Positions 52,483 to 61,413 of a stretch of 64,000 bases of DNA are shown piece after piece; position 1 is the stretch's first letter, and every line of letters begins with the position of its first letter. Under the pieces are notes generated by a model. That model did no database searches. It was not told where the DNA came from and saw only the letters and a program-made list of their open reading frames with translations. Made by a program: the position numbers and the translations under genes. The DNA comes from JAVWIF01 sp036639635. GTDB taxonomy: Bacteria; Bacillota_I; Bacilli_A; Erysipelotrichales; Erysipelotrichaceae. Where the stretch lies: NCBI GenBank assembly GCA_036639635.1, contig JAVWIF010000001.1, positions 1 through 64,000 of the forward strand, in the 5' to 3' direction.

Positions 52483-53995
52483 AAAAGTATTAAGTGTTAA
52501 ATGGAAAATATTTAACAGCTTACTACTCTTTGTTTGTATAATTATTATCGTGTTATGGCTGTTTCAAGTATTCTTTTTAGAAAAGTTCTATATAGCTATT
52601 AAATCAAAATCTGTAAAAAGTGCAGCAGAAGAAATTAATGAAGTAATTCATCAAAAAGATTATAAAAAGCAAATTGATAACATTGCGAAACAAGGGGAAT
52701 TTTGTGTTGTTATTTATAATGATAGTGGTTCTAATTTATATAATACACAAGGAGATCCTAGATGTAGAATTAGTGCTTTAAGTTATCAGGATCACAGCGA
52801 TGTCATAGGTGAGCTAAAAGCAGAAGCTTATATGAATGGCAAGAGTGCATCACGTTTAATAGAAGAAAATTATGGTAAAATAAAAGAACCAATTAGTATC
52901 ATATTAAATGGGAATAGATACGAGGAGTTATATCCAAAAAGTTTTGAATTACAAAAGAACTATGAAAAAAGTTTTCAAAATATGATGTATATGAGTGTTG
53001 TAAAAGATAACTACAACTCCTTTTTAACAATTGCGGTAAGTGCCCAATTAACCCCAGTAAATGCAACTGTTGAAACAATTAAAACACAGTTTATTATGAT
53101 AGCTGCACTACTTGTATTAATTGCAATCACACTAGCTTTCTTCCTGTCTAAAAAAATAGCAACGCCAATTATTCGCATTAATAAATCAGCTAAAAATTTA
53201 GGGAATGGCGATTACGGAACGAATTTTAATGAAAAAGGATACTTAGAAATACAGGAATTAAGTAATACATTAAATTATGCTGCTACAGAACTATCGAAAG
53301 TAGAAGGATTAAGAAGAGAATTAATCGCCAATATGAGCCATGATTTACGGACACCTTTAACAATGATTAGTGGTTATGGAGAAGTCATGCGCGATATTCC
53401 AGGAGAGAATACACCAGAAAATGTTCAGATTGTAATAGATGAAACTAAACGTTTAACAAATTTAGTAAATGATATGTTAGATTTAAGCAAATTGCAAGCA
53501 GGAGTACAAGAATTACAACTTCAAAAAATTAATTTAAGTGATGAAATAAGAACAATTATTAAACGGTATGATAAATTATTAAGTGGTCATGAAGTTGTTA
53601 TTGATTTTAATTATGTAAATGATGTATACATAGAGGGGGATATTATTAAGTTAAACCAAGTATTATATAATTTAATGAACAATGCGATTAATTATTGTGG
53701 AAGTGATAATAAAATAATTGTTTCACAGAAGGTAGAAAATCAAAAGGTGCGAATTGAAATTATCGATCATGGGCGTGGTATTGAAAAAGAATTATTGCCA
53801 TATATCTGGGATCGTTATTACAAAGTAGATAAAACACATATACGTTCTAAAGTAGGAAGTGGTTTAGGTCTTAGCATTGTTAAAGCTATCTTAGTATTAC
53901 ATAAAGCAGAATATGGAGTACAAAGTGAAGTAAACAAAGGAACGACTTTCTGGTTTCAATTGCCAATAGTTCAAGTCAAAGAAAAAACGTCATAA
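52448..53995 (+). CDS. Sensor histidine kinase
   Basis: The up to 515-residue kinase has a first membrane helix (about 21-43), an extracellular sensor of ~165 residues without a recognised domain, a second helix (214-234), HAMP (to about 290), the HisKA box ANMSHDLRTPLTMISGYGE with His298, and the HATPase (N-box NLMNNAINYCG, G1 DHGRGI, G2 GSGLGLSIVKA). The start is unsure: GTG at 52448 and TTG at 52466 lie inside the regulator gene with no strong ribosome site, implying coupling. It pairs with the preceding response regulator. Confidence 0.92.
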   Translation: MVLAIVLKPKIKKVLSVKWKIFNSLLLFVCIIIIVLWLFQVFFLEKFYIAIKSKSVKSAAEEINEVIHQKDYKKQIDNIAKQGEFCVVIYNDSGSNLYNTQGDPRCRISALSYQDHSDVIGELKAEAYMNGKSASRLIEENYGKIKEPISIILNGNRYEELYPKSFELQKNYEKSFQNMMYMSVVKDNYNSFLTIAVSAQLTPVNATVETIKTQFIMIAALLVLIAITLAFFLSKKIATPIIRINKSAKNLGNGDYGTNFNEKGYLEIQELSNTLNYAATELSKVEGLRRELIANMSHDLRTPLTMISGYGEVMRDIPGENTPENVQIVIDETKRLTNLVNDMLDLSKLQAGVQELQLQKINLSDEIRTIIKRYDKLLSGHEVVIDFNYVNDVYIEGDIIKLNQVLYNLMNNAINYCGSDNKIIVSQKVENQKVRIEIIDHGRGIEKELLPYIWDRYYKVDKTHIRSKVGSGLGLSIVKAILVLHKAEYGVQSEVNKGTTFWFQLPIVQVKEKTS

Positions 53996-54009
53996 AATTG
54001 ACGTTTTTT
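53982..54009 (+). terminator. Terminator after the histidine kinase gene
   Basis: AAAAAACGTCA and TGACGTTTTTT form an 11-pair stem with a six-base loop, overlapping the kinase stop codon. Confidence 0.8.
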
Positions 54010-54059
54010 AAATGAAAATTTTAGTTATAAAAATAATTTCAATAAATATACAACGTTTA

Positions 54060-55001
54060 TTATATATTTTGATAATGTTTTAATAATTCACAGATCCTAT
54101 CTTGAAGTAGCTCTTTTAACTGTATAGGTCGTATAGACTTTATGAATTTCCCATATGAAATAAAGTAATCTGCGATAAATAATTCCTCACCTTTATTATA
54201 GTAACCTTTTATAATATATTGTCCATTAGTACATTGTAATTTCATAGATGGATAGTTTTCTTTATGAAACAAGTCAACTCCTTTAGGAGAAACGGAAACT
54301 TCAAAGTCAATAGCATTTTGAGCTCTAAATATAATGGTTGAAGGATTAAAAAGCTCATCAATTGGTTTGGCATGAAAAGCATTACTTTTTAAAATGTTAA
54401 CAATTTTATCACATCGGAGCACATGTGTTCTTTGTGTATCAAAATTAAATCCTGTTACATACCATTGTCCAAAAGATGATGAAATATTAATAAACTGAAT
54501 ATGTTATAATTTTTTCTTATCTTCTTTATGGTAGGTAACGCTACAAACAGTATTTTCAAGAATGGCTTGTAGTATTTCTTTTAGAAATGGACTACTATTG
54601 TAATGCTTTGTTTCATTAAATTCAAAAACGCTTTCCATTTTATGAATCTTACTAATGAGTTCGTTTGAAAGACAAGTTTCAAACTTATCTTTCAATTTTT
54701 CTACACTTAAATGAAAAGGGGTTGATTCGTATGCGTTTAAAGTAAGCATAGCAAAATACAAAGCATACATTTCATCAACAGTAAATATAATCGGAGATAG
54801 CAATCGATTTTTTAGTATTCCATAACGCCCATTTCTTCCATACTCCGAATAAATTGGCATACCTATTTCCTCTAAAGCTTGTATATCTCTAAGTGCTGTG
54901 CTTTTAGAAATACCATATTCTTGCATAATATCTATTAAGTTGAAATACGTTCTATTATTTAGAAAAATCATCATATCATTAAGCCTTGTTGATTTTTGCA
55001 T
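54060..55001 (-). pseudogene. HTH/WYL-domain transcriptional regulator interrupted by one stop codon
   Basis: From the ATG at 55001 (GGGAGG upstream) the frame encodes an N-terminal HTH (RLNDMMIFLNNRTYFNLIDI, GISKSTALRDIQALEEIGMP) and the start of a WYL region, then meets TAA at 54504-54506 (codon 166). The same frame continues without further stops through GQWYVTGFNFDTQRTHVLRCDK to 54060, a normal WYL tail. A full protein would be 313 residues. So one nonsense change in KKKL-stop-HIQF splits it. A sequencing error is possible. It diverges from the peptidase-E-like gene, a usual regulator-target layout. Confidence 0.85.
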
Positions 55002-55096
55002 ATGAATATACCTCCCATTCCATAATATTGGTGTCATGTTTTGATACCTTTTAGAATTATACTATATATGAAACATAAATCATAGGAGGATATACG

Positions 55097-55723
55097 ATGA
55101 TGGAAAGATTATTATTAACTTCATATTTTAAAAAGGTTGCAAATTTAGTGCCAAGGTTTTTGGAAACAAACCCTGTAGGTAATAAAGTGTGTTTTATCAC
55201 TACGGCTAGTATACCTGAAAAAGTTGATTTTTTTGTCAGTGCTGGAAAGAAAGCACTAGAAAAGCTTGGCATGGAAATTATAGAATTAGAAGTTCTGAGT
55301 GCTTCTACAAAGGAAATAAATGATAAAATTATTACATCTGATATTATTTATGTAAGCGGTGGTAACACTTTTTTCCTTTTAGATGCTTTTAGAAAGACAG
55401 GTGTAGATAAATTAATTATAGAACAAATTCATAATGGAAAACCTTATATTGGCGAATCTGCAGGTTCAATGATTTTGTCAGAAAATATCGAATATGCCTC
55501 ACTAATGGATTCACCTAAAGTAGCTAATGGATTGAATGGCGACTATCAAGCATTAGCAATCACTGAATTCTCAATCGTTCCCCATTCAAATAACGTACCA
55601 TTTAAAAACATAGTAAAAAAAATTGATAAAACCTATTCAAGTAAGTATGATTTGAATCTTATCAGTAATAATCAAGCAATCATGATAATAGGAAAAGATA
55701 TTACACTTTTAAAAGTTGAGTAG
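55097..55723 (+). CDS. Peptidase E-like (S51, class I glutamine amidotransferase-like) protein
   Basis: The 208-residue protein has the S51 fold marks: CFITTASIPEK, IYVSGGNTFFLLDAF and the nucleophile elbow YIGESAGSMIL with Ser121, plus the later VPHSNN region. Relatives include aspartyl dipeptidase PepE and cyanophycinase-like enzymes. Its true substrate is unknown. AGGAGGA precedes the ATG. The divergent WYL gene (now broken) would be the obvious regulator, across 95 bases. Confidence 0.88.
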   Translation: MMERLLLTSYFKKVANLVPRFLETNPVGNKVCFITTASIPEKVDFFVSAGKKALEKLGMEIIELEVLSASTKEINDKIITSDIIYVSGGNTFFLLDAFRKTGVDKLIIEQIHNGKPYIGESAGSMILSENIEYASLMDSPKVANGLNGDYQALAITEFSIVPHSNNVPFKNIVKKIDKTYSSKYDLNLISNNQAIMIIGKDITLLKVE

Positions 55724-55920
55724 CGTATTGCTAACTTGTATCTTTTCGCAAAAAAAAGAGCAAACATTCACAAAGTAATAGCTATTTGTACATGTTTGGT
55801 CAATATGATCATACAACTATTACAATGGAGTTGACTCCATTCACTTCATTAGATATATAAAACTATGTGTACGATTTACATTTCTGTAATCATATCGTAC
55901 ACGCAAAAATAATTTACTTT
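55724..55920. other. Gap with two hairpins between the peptidase-E-like and YkvA-like genes
   Basis: It contains the palindrome AATGGAGT/ACTCCATT (about 55824-55841) and a longer stem GTGTACGAT/ATCGTACAC (about 55867-55902) that may end either converging transcript. No gene is seen. Confidence 0.5.
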
Positions 55921-56241
55921 TTAAAAAATAAATAACTTTAAAACAAAGTAAAATATAACTAGCCAAAATATAATAATAGGTAATGCATAAAACCATTTTT
56001 TAGGCTTTCCATTCAACCAAAGGGAGTCTGACTTATCAAGACATTCTATATAGACACTATGTGGTATGAGTTTTAGGGTAATAGAAATAAAGATAGGTAA
56101 TAAAATGAGATCATCTAAATACCCTAATACAGGAATAAAATCGGGTATTAAATCAATGGGAGAAAGGGCATAAGCGATAGTAATACCTGCAAGTATTTTT
56201 GCTAGTAGGGGAGTATTCTTGTGTTTTAATGCTAGAAAGAT
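55921..56241 (-). CDS. YkvA/DUF1232 family membrane protein, N-terminus lost in assembly gap
   Basis: The visible C-terminal 106 residues hold the DUF1232 signature: LALKHKNTPLLAKILAGITI, then AYALSPIDLIPDFIPVLGYLDDLIL, followed by a C-terminal membrane helix (LPIIIFWLVIFYFVL). The start lies in the run of N. The frame happens to continue into the patatin gene only because 100 N were inserted, so any fusion is an artefact of the placeholder. Function of the family is unknown. Confidence 0.85.
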   Translation of the reverse strand: MFLALKHKNTPLLAKILAGITIAYALSPIDLIPDFIPVLGYLDDLILLPIFISITLKLIPHSVYIECLDKSDSLWLNGKPKKWFYALPIIIFWLVIFYFVLKLFIF

Positions 56242-56341
56242 NNNNNNNNNNNNNNNNNNNNNNNNNNNNNNNNNNNNNNNNNNNNNNNNNNNNNNNNNNN
56301 NNNNNNNNNNNNNNNNNNNNNNNNNNNNNNNNNNNNNNNNN
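56242..56341. other. Assembly gap of 100 N
   Basis: Exactly 100 N, a conventional placeholder of unknown true size. It removes the junction between the YkvA-like and patatin-like genes. Confidence 0.98.
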
Positions 56342-57183
56342 GCAATGAATTCCAATAATGCTTCATATTGGTCTTTTGCATCTTGATAGCCTTGATCATA
56401 CAAAGCCTTTAAGTTATGAACATTCTTTTCTAAGCGTGAAATAGTAACAGGACTACTTGGTCTTATAATAAAGACACTACCTTCTTTTTCCATTAGTGAA
56501 AGTTCATCTAACGTACGATTATATTCGATATGACGATTCTCCATTGCTTTTATGAACTTTGGATATTTTTTATAAGTCTTTTTTATAAAAGGTAATAAGC
56601 TGTTTTTTCCTTTGCGATATTCCTTACATTGTGTTAAAACAACAATATTTTTATTGTATCCAATTTCTTGAAAATGTTTTACAGGAATAGAGTCAGTTCC
56701 ACCGCCATCCAATAACTTTTTACCATCAATTTCAACAATCTTTGATAATAAAGGAAGTGATGCAGATGCACGGACATAGGCGACATCTATTTTCATATTG
56801 ATACATTGCAGATATTCTGCTTTACCAGTATCTAAATTACTACATACTGTGTATAGTTTTGTTTTTCCTTTGTTAAAGGTATCGTAATCAAAAGGATTTA
56901 ATTTATTTGGTATTTCATCGTAAATAAATGATGAGCCAAACAAATCTCCAGTCGTTATGAGTGAGTATGCGCTCATGTATCGCTTATCCTTAACATAATC
57001 TGTACTTATTTTATAAGCACGCCCTATTTGCTTAGCAACGTAGTTAGAAGCATGGCAGGCACCAGCACTTACACCAATCACTCCATCTGTATACAAATCA
57101 TGTTCCATAAAGAAATCTAAGACACCAGCAGTATACAGACCACGCATGCCTCCGCCTTCTAAAACCAATCCTAATTTTCCCAT
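56342..57183 (-). CDS. Patatin-like phospholipase, C-terminus lost in assembly gap
   Basis: The visible 280 residues form the patatin/RssA-type lipid acyl hydrolase: oxyanion loop LVLEGGGMRGLYTAGV (about 7-22), nucleophile elbow GVSAG with Ser39, and the catalytic dyad Asp159 in LLDGGGTDSIP. The region around residues 205-280 matches the helical C-terminal part of bacterial RssA-like proteins (EYNRTLDELSLMEKEGSVFI), so little is missing. It would hydrolyse membrane or other lipids. The ATG at 57183 has GGAGTAG upstream. Confidence 0.9.
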
Positions 57184-57368
57184 TTTATTCTACTCCTTCG
57201 TAATGGTTTTATTATAGCACAAAAAAGAAGAGCAGGAATGCAACAAAACATAATTATTACTTTCAAAATCTTAACAATATAAATATATAAAAGCACAAGT
57301 ATTGTTTGTAAATAAGAGACTTAAGTGCTAGAATAAACATATAAACAATAAGAAGGAGAACTATAATT

Positions 57369-57692
57369 ATGAAACTTGTATTAGCAATCATGTCAAACGA
57401 CGATAGCCCTGCAGTATCTAGTGCATTGACAAAAGAAAATTATCAAGTTACAAGACTTGCGACAACTGGGGGATTCTTACGTGCAGGAAATACTACATTA
57501 ATTGTAGGTACCGATGATGATAAAATTGAAAGAGCAATTGAAGTTATTGGAGAATATAGCAGAAGACGTACAGAGGTAGTACCAAGCACTGCTTCTTATG
57601 ATATTGGAAGATATGCATCTTTTCCAGTAGAAGTACAAGTAGGTGGTGCAACGATTTTTGTAATTGATGTAGAAAAATTTATTAAGTTATAA
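57369..57692 (+). CDS. darA: Cyclic di-AMP receptor DarA (PstA/YaaQ)
   Basis: A PII-like trimeric protein that binds c-di-AMP. The 107 residues fit the family end to end: MKLVLAIMSNDDSPAVSSAL, TRLATTGGFLRAGNTT, and PVEVQVGGATIFVIDVE. In Bacillus this gene (yaaQ) lies between tmk and holB; here tmk-holB are 8 kb away without it, so it has moved. It is transcribed alone: AAGGAGAA precedes the ATG, and a bidirectional terminator follows. Confidence 0.95.
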   Translation: MKLVLAIMSNDDSPAVSSALTKENYQVTRLATTGGFLRAGNTTLIVGTDDDKIERAIEVIGEYSRRRTEVVPSTASYDIGRYASFPVEVQVGGATIFVIDVEKFIKL

Positions 57693-57696
57693 TATG

Positions 57697-57738
57697 AAAA
57701 AAGATCTAAACGAATATTCTCGTTTTAGATCTTTTTTT
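57697..57738. terminator. Bidirectional terminator between darA and the GGDEF gene
   Basis: AAAAAGATCTAAACGA (57698-57713) pairs with TCGTTTTAGATCTTTTT (57720-57736, one extra T), with runs on both sides. Confidence 0.8.
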
Positions 57739-59956
57739 CTGTTTTGCTTTGATAAACACAATAATGATTCTTACCTTGTTTCTTGGCTTCATATAAAGCT
57801 GTATCCGCGTGATTAAATAAGTCTTCATACGAAATACCATCCTCTGGATAATAGGCAATACCGATACTACAAGTTACTCGATAAGTAGGGCTACTCGCTA
57901 TATAAATCATTTCAAAAGAAGAATATAAACGTTTCATTTTGTGCTCAAAGAAGGTAGAAGAAGTGTTACCAACATCTTTCATAAAGACAATGAATTCATC
58001 TCCTCCAATACGACCCACAAAGTCATCGGTTCTAAAACAAGTTCTAATGCTTTCAGCAATCTCACATAGCACTTTATCACCTGCAGCATGACCTAGGGTA
58101 TCATTAACATCTTTAAAATCATCAACGTCAAGAACTAATAATATGTGCTTTTTATCAGGATGTGATAATAATGCATTTTCTATTAAAGACTCTACAGTTA
58201 CTTTATTTAATACCCTCGTCATACCATCAATTTTAGCTTTTTCTTCTAATTGAATTGTTTTTGTTTTTAAATCATTAATATCTTCGATAGAACCAAAAAC
58301 ACTCATTAAATAACCAGAGGCATCACTAAATGAACGTGCGGTTATTTTAACCCATAAATAATTTCCATCTTTATCTTTTAGCTGACATTCGCACTGCCCT
58401 TGAGTTTTTCCATGTATGAAAGATTCTAATAAAGGAATATAAGAATGCTCCTCATCAGCGATATACTCTTCTGTAGTAGCTAAAAAGTCGTTATAGACGG
58501 TTTTAGTTCCAAATTTATTCATCCATAAATCAGATAAAATCAAAACATCTTTTTGAATATCCCATTCAAATACAATAAACTCAGTTTGTTCAATAATCAT
58601 TTGATAACGATTTTGACTTACTTTTAATTTATCTTCTATTTTTTTGGTCTCTGTAATATCCACTAGTGTGATGTAGTACCATTTTATATTATGCTCGTCT
58701 TTTACAATTTTACGACGTTCAAATATCCATTGAATGTCTCCATTCTTATTAATAATACGATACGTATAAGAATGAATGTCATTGTTTTCTCTATTATTAT
58801 CGATTTGTTTAAGTAAATTTTCGATATCATCTTTATGTACAATCTTAAAATAATTGTATTCTAATAAGGTTCTGAATTCTTTTTCACTATACCCACAAAG
58901 TGCTTTAAATCCCTTGTTAATAAACATTGTATTCTTTGGATTATCAACTTCATAACGTGCCATACAACCTGGTGTATTTCCAATAATAGCATCTAACTCT
59001 TTATTTATATAAGAAAAATGTTTTGTATTTTTACGCTCATTTATAAAATTATAGGCTAAAATAAGAATGAAACAGAAACCTAATTTTAAAGATAAATATA
59101 ACGTTGCTTTATAGTTTTCATAAATTTGATTGTTAATTAATTGATAAGGTAGGATTGTTATCGCAAACCAATTGGTTCCTTTGATAGGTGAATAAAAACT
59201 ATAGCGTGTTTTGTTGTTTAAGCGATAACGTAATATGCCTGTATTGCCATTTTGAAAGTTATGCTTGATTTGTGATAAACTAGCATCATCCAATAATTTA
59301 GCAGATGTTAAAAAATCAAAATAATTAGCCATATTCATATTTGAAGTTCTTGTCAATGCGGATCCATCGTATTGCACAATCATAGTTTCAACACCATCGC
59401 TTGGCGCTAAATCTAGGAGCTTTTCAATTGAAGCTAGGCTATAAGTGCAATAAATAACGCCTTTTACTTTTTCTTCTTTAATTATTGGTACAGAAATAAT
59501 CACAACTTTTTTGTTGTCAACATGAGAATGCGTGAGATCAGATATATAAGAATTACCCTTCATTCCTTCTATGAAAAAATCACTGTTTGACGAATCGTGA
59601 GTAGTGTGCTTACTAGTATAACTAATGCCTTCAGATGTTGTAACGCACAAAGAATCAAAAGAATCTTTAGGTGAACGATTTTCTAAAAATTCTAAGAAAG
59701 CCGAGTCAAACAGGCTATCATAATGCGATGCAATAGCAGCATAGGAATATAGCACTTGCTGAATATCTTGTAGCTTTGATTGAATTGCTGTATTGATATT
59801 TAAATTATTCCGTTTTACAGCACTTTTCATTTCTAACTCACTACTATTTCTGTTTTTTGCATCATAGTCAAAAAAACTAAAACCTACAAAGACTGCAAGT
59901 AAAAGAATGAAGATCGTTTTGATCATCATTTTATTTTTATCGTTAGTTTTGTTCAA
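57725..59956 (-). CDS. Membrane diguanylate cyclase with extracellular sensor and two PAS domains
   Basis: The 743-residue protein: membrane helix (about 10-28), a dCache-type extracellular sensor (about 35-280), a second helix (about 283-305), two PAS/PAC domains (about 315-435 and 445-565, e.g. YSEKEFRTLLEY and WIFERRKIVKDEH), and a C-terminal GGDEF domain with the intact motif GGDEF at 651-655 and the inhibitory I-site RTDD five residues earlier. It should make c-di-GMP from GTP. No EAL or PilZ gene is adjacent. It ends in the terminator shared with darA. Confidence 0.93.
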   Translation of the reverse strand: MNKTNDKNKMMIKTIFILLLAVFVGFSFFDYDAKNRNSSELEMKSAVKRNNLNINTAIQSKLQDIQQVLYSYAAIASHYDSLFDSAFLEFLENRSPKDSFDSLCVTTSEGISYTSKHTTHDSSNSDFFIEGMKGNSYISDLTHSHVDNKKVVIISVPIIKEEKVKGVIYCTYSLASIEKLLDLAPSDGVETMIVQYDGSALTRTSNMNMANYFDFLTSAKLLDDASLSQIKHNFQNGNTGILRYRLNNKTRYSFYSPIKGTNWFAITILPYQLINNQIYENYKATLYLSLKLGFCFILILAYNFINERKNTKHFSYINKELDAIIGNTPGCMARYEVDNPKNTMFINKGFKALCGYSEKEFRTLLEYNYFKIVHKDDIENLLKQIDNNRENNDIHSYTYRIINKNGDIQWIFERRKIVKDEHNIKWYYITLVDITETKKIEDKLKVSQNRYQMIIEQTEFIVFEWDIQKDVLILSDLWMNKFGTKTVYNDFLATTEEYIADEEHSYIPLLESFIHGKTQGQCECQLKDKDGNYLWVKITARSFSDASGYLMSVFGSIEDINDLKTKTIQLEEKAKIDGMTRVLNKVTVESLIENALLSHPDKKHILLVLDVDDFKDVNDTLGHAAGDKVLCEIAESIRTCFRTDDFVGRIGGDEFIVFMKDVGNTSSTFFEHKMKRLYSSFEMIYIASSPTYRVTCSIGIAYYPEDGISYEDLFNHADTALYEAKKQGKNHYCVYQSKTEKKI

Positions 59957-60038
59957 GTTATCACCTTCTAACTAGGATGTAATGTATGTTTAGTATAACA
60001 CAAAAATTATATTTGTTATAAATATGGTTAAAATTGAG

Positions 60039-61136
60039 CTATAAAGCACTTCTTCCATTGATGATCACTTCTTTTAAATTTGCGTTATGGTCTAAAATAA
60101 CGAGATTAATTTTTTTACCAAGACCTATTTCATAAGCATAATTATTAAGTATTTTGGCAGCATTTGTGCTACACATGTGCATGCATTCTAATAAATCATA
60201 TTGGGCTTCACAATATAGATATTGAAACATATTTAACAAATCGCAGCAACTTCCTACAAGCGTTTTATCTTGATAAAGTGCTCCATTTTTTTTGGTTAAA
60301 GGATCAATTGTTTTATTATTGCATCCAGAGTAAATAGAACTATTACTAACAGCAATGACTCGCTCTATGCCAAGTAAAGAAATTACCCAACGAAGCATTT
60401 CTTTTTGCATATGTACACGGTCCATAATAATTTCACATTTACAATTAGAAGAAAAGATAGCATCCATCATAGATTCTTTATGATGGTCAATAGAAGGCAT
60501 CTTGTTTCCTAAATGTGTTATTTGAGAAGCTCCTAATTCAAATGCTTGCAGTGTTTGTTGAAAAGAAGCAAAGGTATGTCCAAGAGAAACTTCAATGCCA
60601 TATAAATGCAATAGTTGAATTGCTTCTTCAGCGTGTTCTAATTCAGGAGCTAAGGTCATGATTTTAATATCATTATGAAATTCACTTAAAAATTCTTCAA
60701 GTTCTAAAATATTAATCTCTTGTACGTTGTGTACATTCATGGCACCACACTGTTCTTTGTTTAAATAAGGACCTTCTAAATGAACGCCTTCATAGTTTGC
60801 TCCATGGTAGTTTCCTAGAAAGACTTTGCGATAGACTTTTATTATTTTTGCATATTCTTTTAAAGGTCGAGCGTGAAGTGTGGGACAAAAAGAAGTGACT
60901 CCACAACGAGCATAAGCCAATGCTAAAGCTTTTAAATTATTTGAATCTATATTATCACAAGCATGAGCAGCGAAGCCATGCGTATGTAAATCTACAAAAC
61001 CAGGAATGGCTATATCACTATTATAATGAGGAGTTTTGTAGTCAATTCGTTCAATGAATCCATCTTCTAGATACAAATCACCAAACACTAAAGTGCCATC
61101 TTGAATAAATTTAACATTTTCAACAACTTTTTTCAT
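60039..61136 (-). CDS. nagA: NagA-like N-acetylglucosamine-6-phosphate deacetylase, divergent
   Basis: NagA removes acetate from GlcNAc-6-P in amino-sugar recycling. From the ATG at 61136 (GGAAGGATG upstream) the 365-residue amidohydrolase has HTH (His51, His53), the metal Glu121 in HLEGPYLN, metal ligands His187 (LGHT) and His208 (THLGNKM), and a C-terminal VGSCCDLL in place of the usual GSxLTM. The catalytic aspartate expected in the (I/V)TD motif is Asn265 (AVSNSSIYSG). So it may be inactive or have changed specificity. No nagB or PTS gene is adjacent. Confidence 0.8.
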   Translation of the reverse strand: MKKVVENVKFIQDGTLVFGDLYLEDGFIERIDYKTPHYNSDIAIPGFVDLHTHGFAAHACDNIDSNNLKALALAYARCGVTSFCPTLHARPLKEYAKIIKVYRKVFLGNYHGANYEGVHLEGPYLNKEQCGAMNVHNVQEINILELEEFLSEFHNDIKIMTLAPELEHAEEAIQLLHLYGIEVSLGHTFASFQQTLQAFELGASQITHLGNKMPSIDHHKESMMDAIFSSNCKCEIIMDRVHMQKEMLRWVISLLGIERVIAVSNSSIYSGCNNKTIDPLTKKNGALYQDKTLVGSCCDLLNMFQYLYCEAQYDLLECMHMCSTNAAKILNNYAYEIGLGKKINLVILDHNANLKEVIINGRSAL

Positions 61137-61380
61137 AGGACATCCTTCCGTTTCTTCTTTTATTGTATTGCAAGTAAGCATCTTTTACAAGTACATTTCC
61201 ATTCTTTTAAATTCTACATCCATTATTTTGAACAAATTCTCTAATAAATCTATTTTAAACAATATTAAAGGTGTAGGCTCTGAGTTATTAGCAAAAGCAT
61301 AAAATACCCCTTAAAACGTATGAAAATGCACTTTAAAGGAGAAATAACATATAACTATACAGACAAAATACATACAATAT
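61137..61380. other. Gap between nagA and the first NlpC/P60 gene
   Basis: About 240 AT-rich bases with no gene, hairpin or known motif that I could support. Confidence 0.4.
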
Positions 61381-61409
61381 AAAAAAGAAGGCAACAAATT
61401 GCCTTCTTA
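61381..61409 (-). terminator. Terminator after the first NlpC/P60 gene
   Basis: On the minus strand AAGAAGGCAA (61408-61399) pairs with TTGCCTTCTT (61394-61385), a ten-pair stem followed by T's. Confidence 0.85.
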
Positions 61410-61413
61410 ATAA

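Noticed and set aside
55921..57183. Single patatin-DUF1232 fusion protein
   Set aside because: Continuity depends on an arbitrary 100-N placeholder.
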